Below, in pieces: positions 23,276 through 35,619 of a stretch of 64,000 nucleotides of DNA. The notes under the pieces were generated by a model, which saw only the letters and a program-made list of their open reading frames with translations, had not been told where the DNA came from and did not search any database. This DNA comes from Glycine soja (taxonomy: Eukaryota; Streptophyta; Magnoliopsida; Fabales; Fabaceae), in NCBI RefSeq assembly GCF_004193775.1, contig NC_041006.1, positions 19,838,817 through 19,902,816 of the forward strand, read 5' to 3'. The number at the start of each line of letters is the position of its first letter. The stretch's first letter is position 1. A program made the translations under genes and the position numbers.

Positions 23276-23290
23276 TTCAAGTCTATTTTA

Positions 23291-23292
<2 letters not shown>

Positions 23293-23362
<70 letters not shown>
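23293..23362. repeat. Compound (TA)n(GA)n microsatellite
   Basis: A TA run (23293-23330) passes directly into a GA run (23331-23362). Confidence 0.97.
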
Positions 23363-23364
<2 letters not shown>

Positions 23365-23459
23365 TGTGTATCATTTTATATTATAAAATGTAAAATAAGA
23401 ATGTAAAATAAGTTATGCGTTAGAATCATTTTATGGATGGTTTTGTTTTTAATTGACAC

Positions 23460-23700
23460 AGAGACCTATTGTCGATATTGGCCTTATGGTAGCCCACATG
23501 AAGAGGAAGGAAATGTCTAATATGTCTAATGTAAGGGAGTAGTTTGTGGAAATGTTCAAAATGAACATTCTTAATTGTTGACACTTGTCTACTTTTGAGG
23601 CTATTTATGTCAATTCACTTTCTACACGTGTCATGCATTGCAAGATAGTAAGGAACCTTCTGTTCCCTTAACTCAGACTGAGAAAGTGGAATAATATGCC
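23460..23700 (+). other. Coding-like fragment of unknown origin beside element B
   Basis: After the microsatellite the base composition becomes more balanced. A plus-strand frame beginning near 23462 reads RPIVDIGLMVAHMKRKEMSN and further protein-like sequence, broken by two stops. I do not recognise the family. It ends where element B begins at 23709. It could be a host exon remnant or part of another mobile element. Confidence 0.25.
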
Positions 23701-23708
23701 ATTGTTGC

Positions 23709-25093
23709 TGTCATACCCTAATTTCGTCCAGGGACAATTGTTTGTCGACACACAGATTTTTGCCGGTCATGTTGAGCTGCTAAAAGCCAATTGTCGCGCG
23801 ATCTGTTAGTTTTCACGATGTTTTGGAAGGAAATGAGCCAAAAACTCAAAATAGGGGAGTGAACTGATCAATTTATGGGGTGTTATTTAGCCTTGGGTCC
23901 ATCAGGAATCTTCTGGAGGAAGCAACAGCTCGCATGGGCGAGCATGTTGCTTCAAGCTTAAGCCACCAGCTCGCCTAAGCGAGCTGGGCGGCAAGCTCCT
24001 CCTCCATTTTCCCTATAAAATGGCATTGGAGGCTGAGGGGAAAGGGTTTAGCCCCTTTGGCAATCAGATTTCACTTAAAATTAGTGAGGAGAAGAAGAAA
24101 GAAGGAGAAAATCCAAGTCGAGGTGCTTCCGTAATGCTTCTATGATGTTTTCGTGATCAATTCTGCTAACGTTCTTCGCCATTCTTCGCCATTCTTCGTT
24201 TGTTATTCATCGTTCATCGATCTTCGACCAATTAGTTTTCAATTTCGAAGCTTTGAATTCATTCTACGCACCCTTAGGGGTCCATTCTTGCTTTGTATGT
24301 TTTCATCTTCACCTTGTCTACTTTCGGTATTCTTTTTCTTTATTTTAAACGAGTTCCGATTGATCGTTCAAGCCGTAACCTCACTTAATCAATGTTAAAA
24401 TGAATTCCGACCGATCGTTTGCATTGTAATCTCATTTAATTGCCTTTAAAATAAAAATTTAACCGATCATTTATGTTGTAACCTCAGTTAATCATCAAAA
24501 GGAAAGTTCCAACCGGACATTTACTTTGAAAGTTCTCTTTAAATGAGTTGAGAAATAACCAAGTGAAACTAAGGCTAAAATCAACTCACAAATCAAGCTT
24601 TTGTCTGCAAAAAGGTCATTTTGAATCCGTTTCAAGATCCAACGCCTTAACGGTCCTTTTTACTTTTATCGGTTAAAATGAACCGCTTAAAAGTCTAAAA
24701 TCAACACCCCGTATAACTTTCTTGCTTTCCAAAGAACTACGTAGGTCTAAGTTCCTCATCGCAATTGAGGATACGTAGGAGCAAAAGCCCCGCTTTTGTC
24801 GACCCCAAAAGAATAAAAACATAAAAAGGGAAAATAAAATAAATTAAAGTCATGATTTTGCGCAATTGATTAAAGGTTGTCATCCCGTGTGACGAACGTG
24901 TGGAGTGCTAATACCTTCCCCGTGCGTAAAAACAACTCCCGGACCTTTTATTCTTAAAGTTCATAGACCCGCTTTTGGTTTTCCCGACGTTTTCCTCGAA
25001 TAAACATTGGTGGCGACTTCGCGCGTTTTCCTTCCTTGGAAGATGCATCCGTGAGCCTCGCATCGCCCTCCCACCGAAGGGTAGGTTGCAACA
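23709..25093 (+). repeat. 5' LTR of element B (1385 bp)
   Basis: It starts TGTCATACCCTAATTTCG and ends GGGTAGGTTGCAACA, directly followed by the PBS. It carries a palindrome at 23966-23987, a TATA box at 24014-24020, and a segment around 24780 with GATACGTAGGAGC that is shared with the LTRs of element A. The upstream five bases are GTTGC; the downstream copy, if any, is outside the window. Confidence 0.9.
24014..24020 (+). promoter_or_regulatory. TATA box of the element B LTR
   Basis: TATAAAA in the context CCCTATAAAATGG, 26 bp downstream of the palindrome with arms CCAGCTCGC and GCGAGCTGG. Spacing and order match element A. Confidence 0.7.
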
Positions 25094-25095
25094 GT

Positions 25096-25113
25096 TGGCG
25101 ACTCCGTTGGGGA
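25096..25113 (+). other. Primer binding site of element B
   Basis: TGGCGACTCCGTTGGGGA begins two bases after the LTR. It has the same form as the element A PBS and is typical of Ogre/Tat elements, reported to be primed by a tRNA-Arg. Confidence 0.85.
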
Positions 25114-25936
25114 AGGGTTTTAGAGAGTTAGGCCGTTTAATCTTGTACAATGTTTTTATCATGACTTTCCCCTATGTGCAATGCTTTTGGTGTATTTTTA
25201 CTTTAATGTATGCCTGAGATAAATATTTATTCATTTGATGCACACAAACACCTACACTTTTTCGCACACACGGTGAGTTTGTTAAGGGCCCTATACCCAG
25301 GTCCGTGGGAACATAGGAAGCGGAGGAGAATATGTGGTCATGCTAAGTCTCTGACTTGCTTGATGACAGTGAAGCCTCATCTAGAGTTTTTCCCTTTGAT
25401 GATATGTTGTCGCTAGTAGTCCCTACTGCCACAATATTGATATCAAAGGGAATGATGTCTCTAGAGACCATTGAAAGCTAGATATAACCACTGTGGGAAT
25501 CATCACTAAATGCCTTTTAGTTCCTCCCATTTGGGTTCCCGAAATAGGGGCAAACACGTTGCGTATTTGTTTTCCTTAAACACTGCCATGCATATCTTTC
25601 CAATGTCATGCTCATGTGTGTCTCTACTGTATGATTGTTTGATGATATTTCCATGCTTGTATGTTCCTCTTTTGTGCTATCAACCATGCACTTTTACGCA
25701 TTTATGTCTGTATTGCAGGAAGTCAGAAGGTCCGTATCACCTTCTTAAATGCATACATGGGGGCACCGTGTTGCCAAATGTTGCAAGTAAGAAAGGATGA
25801 TCTTTCGGGCTCTCTTGTCCGTAAAATGCATTTGTGTCATGCCTAGCGTAAGCATCCCTTCATGAATGCATCCTGTTTTCCTCCATGATAGGATATCGAA
25901 GTATTAATTCAAACAAAACTTTTCATTCTAGTAAAC
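25114..25936 (+). other. Element B leader between PBS and ORF1
   Basis: No protein domain is visible. The stretch contains several ATGs with short frames and would be the untranslated leader of the genomic transcript. Confidence 0.6.
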
Positions 25937-27817
25937 ATGGGATCAAATCAAACACCTCTACTTAAGAAAAGGTTTTATCAAGTCAAAATCAAAAGCTTAG
26001 AGGTTGCTAGTTTGCGAGAATTGGGGCAATTGATGGGTCAGCTTTAGCGTCAAGCTTTCCACAAGACCTATGGGAAGATTTGGGACCTAGCTATGGTAGA
26101 ATTCTCCGTGGAAGCAATTGCATCCCTTACCCAGTATTATGACCAGCCCTTAAGGTGCTTCACATTTAGGGACTTCCAGCTAGTACCAATTGTGGAAGAG
26201 TTTGAAGAAATCCTAGGATGTCCGCTTGAAGGGAGAAAGCCATATCTCTTTTCGGGGTTCTATCCCTCCATGGCAAAAGTAGCAAAGGTAGTTAAAATCT
26301 CGGTGCAAGAGTTAGACCGTGTGAAGCAAAATAGGAACGGGGTAGTAGAAATACCAAGGAAACATTTAGAGGAAAAGGCGAAGGCATTGGCCGATCAAGG
26401 GGAATGGGTTCCGTTTATTGACACCTTCACACTATTGATATTTGGAGTCGTCCTCTTTCCAAATATGGAAGGGTTAGTGGACCTAGCAGTTATTGATGCT
26501 TTCCTTGCTTATCACCATAACAAGGAAAGCCCGACCATCACTATTTTGGCCGATCTCTATGACACGTTCGACCGAAGATGCAAAAAGAGCGGCGCAAGAA
26601 TTGTTTGTTGTATGCCAGCTCTCTATGTGTGGCTTGTCTCACACCTTTTCCGCCAAGAAAGTAGGCCCACCTGTCCACTGCAAGGTCACCACTTATGCAC
26701 CGAGAAGGGAAAGGAAAACTGGGAGCAACTCTTGGCTAGTTTGGTAAGGGCATCCATCAATTAGTTCCCCCGTTGGAAGGAAGGACGAGCTGGAGTTTTG
26801 CTCTCATGCGAGGGATTTCCAAATGTTCCATTGATGGGGACCCATTGTATTAATTATAATCCCACCCTCGCCTTAAGATAGCTTGGCTACCCCATGAGGG
26901 GAGCGCCATCGGTGGGAAGCATCACGCCTTTCATCGCAAGGGGTTTCAGTGACACCAATGCGAGGGTACTTCAAGGAGTCCGCAAGGCATGGAATGCAGT
27001 GCAAAGGAAAGATAAAGAGCTTAGGGGAAGCAGTAATGGGGTCATCGGTGGCTATCATAAGTGGCTGAGAGTCTAAACATAAGGGTTGAATTGGCTCCCA
27101 AATCAAAAGGCTGCAAGAGAGTAAGAGGCTAAAGCTCCGGAAGAAAGTGAGGAAGTACAAGCCTTAAAGGTGGAGCTTGAAAGAGCCCGAGTAGTCAAAG
27201 AGAAGTTCGAGTTAATGGCCATCAAAGTTCGAAAAGAGTACGATGAACTAAGAGACGTCAATATGGCCACCACCGAAGCCTTAGAACGAGAAACCAAGAG
27301 GGCCCAAAAGGAAGAACACAGTCAGAACAAGTTCCGAGGAGCTTTATGGGGCAGCAACAACGAGCTTAAGCTCCGAAGAGCCGAAAGGGATCAGTCGCGA
27401 GTTGAAGGCATGATTTTGAAAGACGAGTTAAAAGCTTGCCATAGGTTGAAAAGAAGCTTGTCCCAGTAGTTGATCAAGACCGAAGGAAATATGTGGGCCA
27501 TCATCGATGAGTACAAAGAAAAGCTAGACCTAGTAGCAACTCATGAGCAAAAGCTAGAGGACAAGTACACCAAGGTCTCAGTCTTGCAAGCAGAAAGGGA
27601 AGCAAGGGAAAGGGTGATCGATTCATTGCACAGAGAAGCAATGATGTGGATGGACAGATTCGCATTTACTTTGAATGGGAGTCAAGATCTTCCCTGACTG
27701 CTAGCCAAGGCCAAGGCATTGGTAGATGTGTACTCGGCCCCCGAGGAAATCCACGGGCTCCTCAATTATTGCGAACACATGATTGATTTAATGGCCTACA
27801 TAATTAGGAGTCACTAA
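25937..27817 (+). pseudogene. Element B ORF1 (legume Ogre ORF1 / DUF7745-like), eight in-frame stops
   Basis: ORF1 lies upstream of gag in Ogre elements; its function is unknown. From ATG 25937 (MGSNQTPLLKKRF) to TAA 27815-27817 the frame is continuous for 627 codons with no frameshift. It is cut by eight stops, at 26045, 26762, 26879, 27074, 27080, 27119, 27467 and 27695. The N-terminal half (about residues 50-275) has the globular DUF7745-like sequence with YYDQPLRCFTFRDFQLVP and GCPLEGRKPY. The second half (about 405-585) is a charged coiled coil rich in Glu/Lys/Arg. A short hydrophobic tail follows. Stops without frameshifts point to point-mutation decay. The family name rests on memory of legume proteins. 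Confidence 0.75.
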
Positions 27818-28111
27818 GGCAATTGTATTGTTGCTTTGACTTTGGCTAGATACACCCTTTTGGTTCACTAAATAAAGTGAGGTTGATTTAATCCTACGTG
27901 TTTACTTAAAAACTCTGTGTGAATCCAATGCTTCGACAACTTATCTTTAGCATGCATTCATGTTTAAATTCTTTGTCGCATTACTCACTGCATTTTGTTC
28001 CTTTAGGGAGTAACACCATAACTAAGTGCACCATAACTAAGCGCACCACATAGGTGAAGTATAGGAAGTGCAGGAACAGATGAAGGCTAGCATGTCGGCT
28101 CTGAAAGTCAA
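27818..28111 (+). other. Spacer between ORF1 and gag of element B
   Basis: About 290 bases with no domain. It carries the short duplicated phrase CACCATAACTAAG at about 28014-28040 just before gag. Confidence 0.5.
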
Positions 28112-29002
28112 ATGGCTTCCATGATGGAAGCCATGTTAAGCATGAGAAGATTAATAGAAAGTAACGCAGCCACGGCTGCCGTTGCCAGTACCATCGCTGA
28201 GACGGATTCGGCTCTTCCATCTGCAGCAAATCTAGCACATCAACTTACCCCAGATATGGTGGGACGAGGAGGAGACATATTGGGGAATACCAACAGCCCG
28301 CGTCGGAGGTATAACAGACATGCTTACCCCTACGAACTTCCCCTAAATTTCACCCACCTACCGTGAACAAGAACGTGGACCATGCGGTTCCCTTTACCTT
28401 CGAAGGGCAGCCTCCCCAGCCTATAGGGGGCGCTCGCAAAGATCCTCGGGAGCGTGCCCAAGGGGACATTGACTCATACCCCCTTTTCACCACTGAGGGA
28501 TCAACACCCAATGCCTTGCCTCAGCCTAATATCACGGAAGCCTTTCAACCTCACCCGATGCAACCATTACTCTTCTTCGTAGGGGGGCCGCCTCCGACAG
28601 CGGAAGGAAGAGAAAAGCTCGATCTCATCGAAGAGAGATTGAGAGTGGTTGAAGGGTTCGACAATTATCCATTTTCCGATATGACCGACTTATGCTTGGT
28701 ACCGGATGTCGTCATCCCACCCAAATTCAAGGTATCGGATTTTGATAGGTACAAAGGGACGACTTGTCCCAAAAATCAGTTAAGAATGTACTGCCAAAAG
28801 ATGGGGGCGTACTCATGGAATGAGAAATTGCTCATGCACTTCTTTCAAGACAGCTTGGCCGGAGCCGCAATCATTTGGTACACCAACTTGGAAGCATCTC
28901 GCGTCTGCTCATGGGAAGACTTGATTACTACCTTCATAAGGCAATATCAATATAACACTGACATGGCTCCTGATTGGACCCAACTATAGAACATGAGCAA
29001 AT
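28112..29002 (+). pseudogene. Element B gag, N-terminal part
   Basis: It begins near MASMMEAMLSMRRLIESN (28112). A frame change near 28360 moves to the frame that carries a Pro-rich linker, then the conserved retrotransposon gag core: PPKFKVSDFDRYKG, MYCQKMGAYSWNEKLLMHFF, LAGAAIIWYTNLE, and WEDLITTFIRQYQYNTDMAPD. Gag forms the particle that packages element RNA. The frame is cut at 29003 by the family E fragment. The rest of gag resumes at 42820 with about 0.6 kb missing by comparison with the usual gag length. One in-frame stop precedes the break. Confidence 0.8.
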
Positions 29003-29649
29003 GTTAGTCGATGAATACGACTAACTTTTGTGTATAAAACCTGTGTAAATTGTATCGAACTTCTCCAAATTATGGTTATTTTGTAGTGTTGTAATTAATT
29101 TTTGTTAAACATAGGTAATAAATACTTAGTACTCCCATTTTGTGTATTTAATAATCATTTGCTCTCAATTTCAGGTTAATTAGGCAAGTTTGTGAAGTGC
29201 TGATTTTGATCTGCTCGCTTAGCCAATCTGCCGGCTTAGCGAGCCATCCGCTGAGGGCACCACTCCTTTGGCTGAGCGTGAGGAAGGATGAGTTGTACAT
29301 GTTCACTGAGCGAGGGATCATCCCGCTAAGGTAACCGTTTGAGTCCATCCGCTGAGCAAAAAGACGTGCACTAAGCCGAAATTCACTAATGTGCGCTAAG
29401 CGAGATAGAGTTGCGCTAAGCGTGCAAGCACCAGCAAGGCCACCTATTTAAGCCTGAAATAAAAAATGGAGAGGGAGTTTGGGAAATTCTCGAAGCTTTT
29501 GCATGTTTAGAGATTTCTAGAGAAAGAAAGGTCCAAGTTCCAGAGAGTTTTGAGAGATTTTGCTGTGGGAAGACTGGCAGAGAACTAAGCGTGAAGAGGA
29601 AGCTATCCTGAGAGCATGAGATGAGTATGTGAGTGATTGTGAGGTTCTA
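29003..29649 (+). mobile_element. E': truncated LTR of family E
   Basis: It starts TGTTAGTCGATGAATACG and aligns with the first roughly 645 bases of solo LTR E (43623-45015), including the CGCTAAGCG repeats and a CTATTTAAGCC TATA-like site near 29442. It then stops inside the LTR at about 29649, where sequence of element C begins. The right part of this LTR and any internal region are gone. Confidence 0.85.
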
Positions 29650-30018
29650 ATTTGAACTTTCAAAACTAACTTGACATGCAGAGAAAAACAAGGATTTCAA
29701 TTCACAAAATGCCAAGAAACTCCTATTTCAAAAACAATTACCCATTACCTGTACATAACCTATAATTCAAAGAGAAACATGCAATGTTGTACACAAAACA
29801 TAAAACCAAAATAACAAAATTAACCTAGAAAACCTAAAAAAATTAAACTAGAAAACCCAACAAAATTAAACAACAATCTCCCCCCCCCCCCCACACTTAA
29901 AAAACACATTGTCCTCAATGTAGCACAATCACAAGATCAAGAGCAATCAAAACAATCAATAAAATTGGACAAGTGCCATAAAAGTAAAGAAGGAGACAGA
30001 AAAAGAAAACTCCCTAAG
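29650..30018 (-). other. Element C 3' non-coding sequence
   Basis: It aligns with about 54485-54880 of element D (for example CTTTCAAAACTA, ACACATTGTCCTCAATGTAGC). A C run lies at 29880-29892. No coding sense is seen. Confidence 0.7.
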
Positions 30019-33000
30019 TCATGGCGAAAGAGAAGTAGGGTGAAGTAAGGAGGTCTCCTCCACCACTACATCCACTAAGGAGGGATTTGTGAGGAATGGT
30101 TTCAGCTGGTGTCCATTGACCTTGAAGATCTTATCTGTGGATTCACTTTTGATCTCAACTGTACCATAAGGAAAAACATTAGTCACCACAAAAGGACCAA
30201 TCCACTTTGACCTTAACTTACCACTCATGAGTCTGAGCCTAGAGTTATACAATAAAACTTTCTGTCCAACCACGAAGTCCTTCTTAGCTATCAAGTTGTC
30301 GTGGAACTTCTTGGTCTTCTTCTTGTAGAATTTGGAATTCTCATAGGCTTCTAAACATATCTCATCTAATTCACTTAGTTGCAACTTCCTTTCCTCTCCA
30401 GTCTGATCCATAGAGAAGTTGCATGTCTTTACAGCCCAGTAGGCTCTGTGCTCTATCTCTACAGGAAGATGACATGCCTTGCCAAAGACAACCCGATAAG
30501 GAGACACTCCTATGGGTGCTTTGTAGGCAGTCCTATGTGCCCAAAGAGCATCATCCAGCCTGGTGCTCCAATATTTTTTGTTCGGCTGCACAATCTTCTC
30601 CAAGATCCTTTTTATCTCCCTGTTTGAAATCTCAGTCTACCCATTAGTTTGGGGGTGGTAAGGTGTGGAAATTCTGTGCACGACCCCATACTTTTTGAGT
30701 AAGGCATACATTGACCTGTTACAAAAATGGGTGCCTTGATCACTAACGATGGCTCTAGGGACTCCAAACCTGCAAAACATATTAGATCTAACAGAATCCA
30801 CAACACCCTTAGCATCGTTAGTTCTGGTGGGTTTGGCTTCCACCCATTTTGAAACATAATCCACAACAAGGAGAATATAAACAAAACCAAAAGAGACAGG
30901 GAACAGTCCCATAAAATCTATACCCCAGACATCAAACACCTCATAGAATAACATGGGTTGTTGAGGCATTTGCTGTCTCCATGAAAGTGAGCCGCCTGCT
31001 CTCTAACAAGGCTCACAAGTGCTACAGATTCTCCACGCATCCTTGAAGATGGTGGGCCAATAGAAACCGCAGTCAAGCACCTTGTGAGCTGACTTCTGTA
31101 TGCCAAGATGGCCACCTGGTGCGAAAGAATGACAGAATTGCAGGATTGAGTCAATCTCATGGTCTGGAATGCATCTCCTAATAACCTGGTCACTGCACAA
31201 CTTTCACAAATAAGGGTCATCCCAAATATAATGCTTAGCATCGCTCTTAATTTTATCATTTTGAGCTTTAGATGCTAAGGGAGGAAAAACAGAAGCAACC
31301 AAATAATTCACAATATTAGCAAACCAGGGAGTGGGGAAGGAATCAGAAATACTATACAGAATGTGCAAATGGTCATCCGGAAAATCATCCCGAATGGGTG
31401 AGTCCTCAGAAACACGCTCAATCCTACTCAGATGGTCAACTATGAGGTTCTGTGCACCGCTCTGATCATGGATCTCCAAATCAAACTCTTGGAGCCAAAG
31501 CATCCACCTGATCAATCTAGGCTTTGATTCAGCCTTCTTCAACAGGTACTTTAGAGCTGCATGGTCAATATAAAAAATAACACGAGTACCTAGTAAATAT
31601 GAACGAAATTTATCAAGAGCAAAAACTATCACTAATAGCTCCTTCTCTGTGGTAGTGTAATTTGCTTGAGCAGCATCCAAAGTTCTGGAAGCGTAGTAGA
31701 TCACCTGAGGGAGCTTATCAATCTTTTGAGCAAGGACAACCCCCAATGCGTAATTGGATGCATCACACATTAACTCAAATGGGACTGTCCAATCAGGTGC
31801 CTAAATGATAGGGGTGGTAGTCACCGCACGCTTGAGGCAATCAAAAGCCTCTTTGCACCAGTCATCAAAATCAAACTCCACCTCCTTTTGCAGCAGATTG
31901 GATAGTGGAAGGGCCACTTTGCTAAAATCCTTGATAAAGCACCTATAAAACCCTGCATGACCAAGAAAAGAACGAACCTCTCGCACGCAAGAGGGGTAAG
32001 GCAATTGTGAAATAACAACTATTTTTGCAGGGTATACCTTTATGCCCCTACTGGAAATGATATGCCCTAAAACTATACCTTGTTCTACCATGAAGTGACA
32101 TTTTTCTAAATTCAGCACAAGGTTAGTTTCAATGCATCTACTAAGAACTCTATCCAGACTATCCAAACATGCATCAAAAGAGGATCCATAAACAGTAAAA
32201 TCATCAATAAACACCTCTATGCAGCTCTCTAAAAAATCACTGAAAATGCTAAGCATACACCGCTGGAAGGTACTAGGAGCGTTGCATAGGGCAAAGGGCA
32301 TTCTCCTATAGGCAAAAGTGCCAAAGGGATAGGTGAATGTGGTCTTTTCTTGATCCTCAGGAGCAATATGAATATGTAAATAACCAAAAAAACCATCAAG
32401 AAAATAGTAATGAGATTTACCTGCCAAGCGCTCACGCATTTGGTCAATGAAAGGCAGGGGAAAATGATCTTTTCTGGTTACCCAGTTCAGCCTCCTATAA
32501 TCAATGCAGACTCGCCAGCTGTTCTGCACTCTTGTGCGGATAAGCTCATCCCTCTCATTCTTGATCACTGTGAGGCCTATCTTCTTAGGAACTACTTGGA
32601 CTGGACTCACCCACTGGCTGTCAGAAATGGGGTAGATGATTCCAGCTTGTAAGAGCTTGGTCACTTCCTTTTTCACCACATCTAGAATGACGGGGTTGAG
32701 TCGCCACTATGGATGCCTCACTGGCTTAGCTCCATCCTCTAAAAGTATCCTATGCATGCAGGTAGATGGGCTAATACTAGGAATGTATGCTAAAGTCCAT
32801 CCAATGGCCTACTTGTGCTTCTTGAGCACTAGCAACAACTTCTCCCTTTGCTCAGCATCAAGGGAGGCGGAGATGATCACTGAAAATTTTTTCTTATCCT
32901 CCAAGTAAGCGTACTTGAGGGTTGCTGGTAAGGGCTTCAACTCTGGTGTGGGTGGTGGATGAACAGTGGGAGGAACCAGGGTAGGAGAAGAAGAAGGTTC

Positions 33001-33024
33001 CTCAGCCTGTACCTCATAAAGCAA
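30019..33024 (-). pseudogene. Element C pol: RT, RNase H and integrase with nonsense codons
   Basis: One frame runs from about 33024 to 30019 with six stops (near 32809, 32708, 31801, 31201, 31003 and 30637) and no frameshift that I can see. In order: RT with VCIDYRRLN and the catalytic FIDDF (near 32200), RNase H with [10 protein letters not shown] and TTEKELL, integrase zinc-binding HSFAPGGHLG plus CSTCEPC, then DDE blocks [14 protein letters not shown] and NREIKRIL. A chromodomain is not seen, in keeping with Athila/Tat. It would copy RNA to DNA and integrate it. Most stops look like CAG to TAG or TGG to TGA. Confidence 0.85.
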
Positions 33025-35619
33025 TTCAGAAGTATATGTACTTCTTGCAACATGGTTAGTGTATTCTGACTCTAAAAACTCAACATCAAGAGGTACAACA
33101 CCCAGAAAATCAGAACCAGACTCAAATTCAGATTCATTCTCAGCATAAAAATCAGATACAGGATTAAATTCAAACTCAGATTCAGATTCAATGCATAAGG
33201 AATGACAGTATGCATATCAGATAAAAATGGATGTTTCCTACCATGAAGAATAGAATCAAAATCAAACATATAATCATCAACAATATGATCAATTATCTCA
33301 ACATGAAAAACAGAATGATCGTCAGATGGATGTTTCATGGCATCAAGAATGTTAAAGTGAACAACAATATCACCAAATTCCATAGACAATGTGCCAGCAT
33401 AAACATCTATCTTGGTTCAGGCTGTTTTCATAAATGGTCTGCCTAAAATAATTGGAACTGAACCATGGGAAAATCCCTCTTCCATATTAAGAACATAAAA
33501 ATCAACAGGAAAAATAATTTCACCAACCTGAACCAGCACATCCTCTATGAAACCTGCGAAGTAAGCAACACTTCTATTTGCCAAATGAATCACCACATCT
33601 GTAGATTGCAAAGGTCCAAGATATAAAGAATTAAAAATGGATAGAGGCATGACACTAACTGATGCTCCTAGATCTAGCATGGTATTCTCAAATTTACTGT
33701 TCCCAATAATGCAAGGTATACAAGAAGTACCTGGGTCCTTACATTTCTCAGGAATGCGAGGAACAGATTTACCTATCAATGTTGACACATTTCTGCCCAT
33801 GCTAATCCTTTCATTGCCTTTGAGATTCCTTTTGTAGGTGCACAACTCCTTTAGAAACTTGGCATATCTTGGAATATGCTTGATGGCATCTTGCAGAGGT
33901 ATGCTCACTTCTACTTTCCTGAAGGTCTCCAAGATCTCCTTTTCCGCTTCTTCCATTTTTTTGTTTGGAATTGCTCTAGGTGGGAATGGAAGAGGGATAA
34001 GAGGCTGCGGTAAGTCATAACTACTAGAAGAAGGTCCACCTGCATGAAAATTTTTGTTAGGAAGCTTTCTCTTTTGTGCAACTATCTCATCCTCTTTTTC
34101 ATGTGTAGAATTAAGCTTGATAGGTTTAGGTGCAGGTGCTGCTACTGGTTGAGGCACTTGAATTTGGTTCAACTGAGTAGCCAGCTGCCCCATCTGATTT
34201 GTCAGACTCTGAATGGAGGCTCTTGTCTCTTGCTGAAATTGTATACTCTGGATAGTCATTTGCCTCACTAACTCTTCTAAGGAAGGTTGAGGAGGAACCT
34301 CAATTGCTTGTTGTTTTTGTTGTGACTGTTGCTGTATTGGAGGAGGAACATATGGCTTGCTTGGATCAGCAGCATTCTGGAAAGGAAGGACATGCTATTG
34401 TTGTTGTGGAGGACTTGCCCATCTCAGATTTAGATGATTTCTCCAACCTAGATTGTATCTGTTGCTTGAAAGATCATAATTATTCTGCTGTTGTTGGTTT
34501 TGCTGTTGAGGGAGTCTATTATAAATGTTTGCAGGATAAGCTTTAGGTTGCTCATTGACTCCAGATTGCTACAAAGAAGGACAAAGATCTGTATGGTAAT
34601 CTGCAAAAGAACATAGACCACAGACTCTTGCAACAGGTGCAAATTTCTGATTCATGGCAAGTTGAGTTACTAGGTTGACCAAGGCATCAAGTTTTCCCTT
34701 AAGCTTTTTATTTTTAGTAGATGAAGATGAATCTATGGCCACCTCATAGACTCCTCTAAGGATAATAACATCATTTCTTGCACTGAATTGTTGGGAGTTG
34801 GAAGCCATCTTCTCAATCAAATTCCTAGCCTCAGCAGGGGTCATATCACTAAGAGCTCCACCACTGGCAGCATCAATCATAATCCTCTCCATGTTGCTAA
34901 GTCCCTCATAGAAATATTGTAGAAGGAGTTGCTCAGAAATCTGGTGGTGAGGACAGCTTGCACAATTTCTTGAATCTTTCCCAGTACCCATACAAGCTCT
35001 CTCCACTAAGTTTCCTGATTCCTGAAATGTCTTTTCTGATGGCAGTGGTCCTAGATGCAGGGAAGAATTTCTCCAAGAATATCCTCTTAAGGTCATACCA
35101 GCTGAAAATGGACCTGGGAGCAAGGTAGTATAGCCAATCTTTTGCCACTCCCTCCAGAGAATGAGGAAAAGCCTTTAGAAAGATATGATCTTCTTGGACA
35201 TCAGGGAGCTTCATGGTGGAACAAACAATATGGAACTCCTTAAGATGCTTATGAGGATCTTCACCTGCAAGACCATGAAACTTGGGCAGCAAATGTATTA
35301 GTCCAGTCTTAAGAACATATGGAACACCCTCATCAGGATATTGAATGCATAAGCTTTCATAAGTGAAATTAGGTGTAGCCATCTCCCTAAGAGTCCTCTC
35401 ATGAGGTGGAGGTTGAGCCATGTTCTCAGTATGAAAATTAGTAGTTGAATGCTCAAAATCAAAATATTCAGAATCACCAACAACAAAATACTCAGAATGC
35501 TCACAATGCTCAAAATGCACAAAATTATCAGGATGCACACTATGCCTAACTAATCTATGAAAGGTTCTATCTATTTCAGGACCAAAGGGTTGTAAATCAC
35601 CTGGATTGCCCCTAGTCAT
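33025..35619 (-). pseudogene. Element C gag and protease, broken
   Basis: Gag starts at 35619 (MTRGNPGDLQPF), then has a low-complexity His/Glu/Ser stretch and the core LPKFHGLAGEDPHKHLKEFH. A frame change occurs near 35120-34935. A zinc knuckle CGLCSFADYHTDLC (C-x2-C-x4-H-x4-C) lies near 34610-34570. After a Gln/Pro-rich linker the protease carries MLDLGASVSVMP (near 33680), the D-x-G-A active site. Stops and frameshifts break it, at about 34560 and 33415 among other points. Element D has the same layout. Confidence 0.82.

Noticed and set aside
30379..30647. Plus-strand frames across the integrase of element C (and the same at 55242-55466 in D)
   Set aside because: Antisense shadows of conserved integrase coding sequence.
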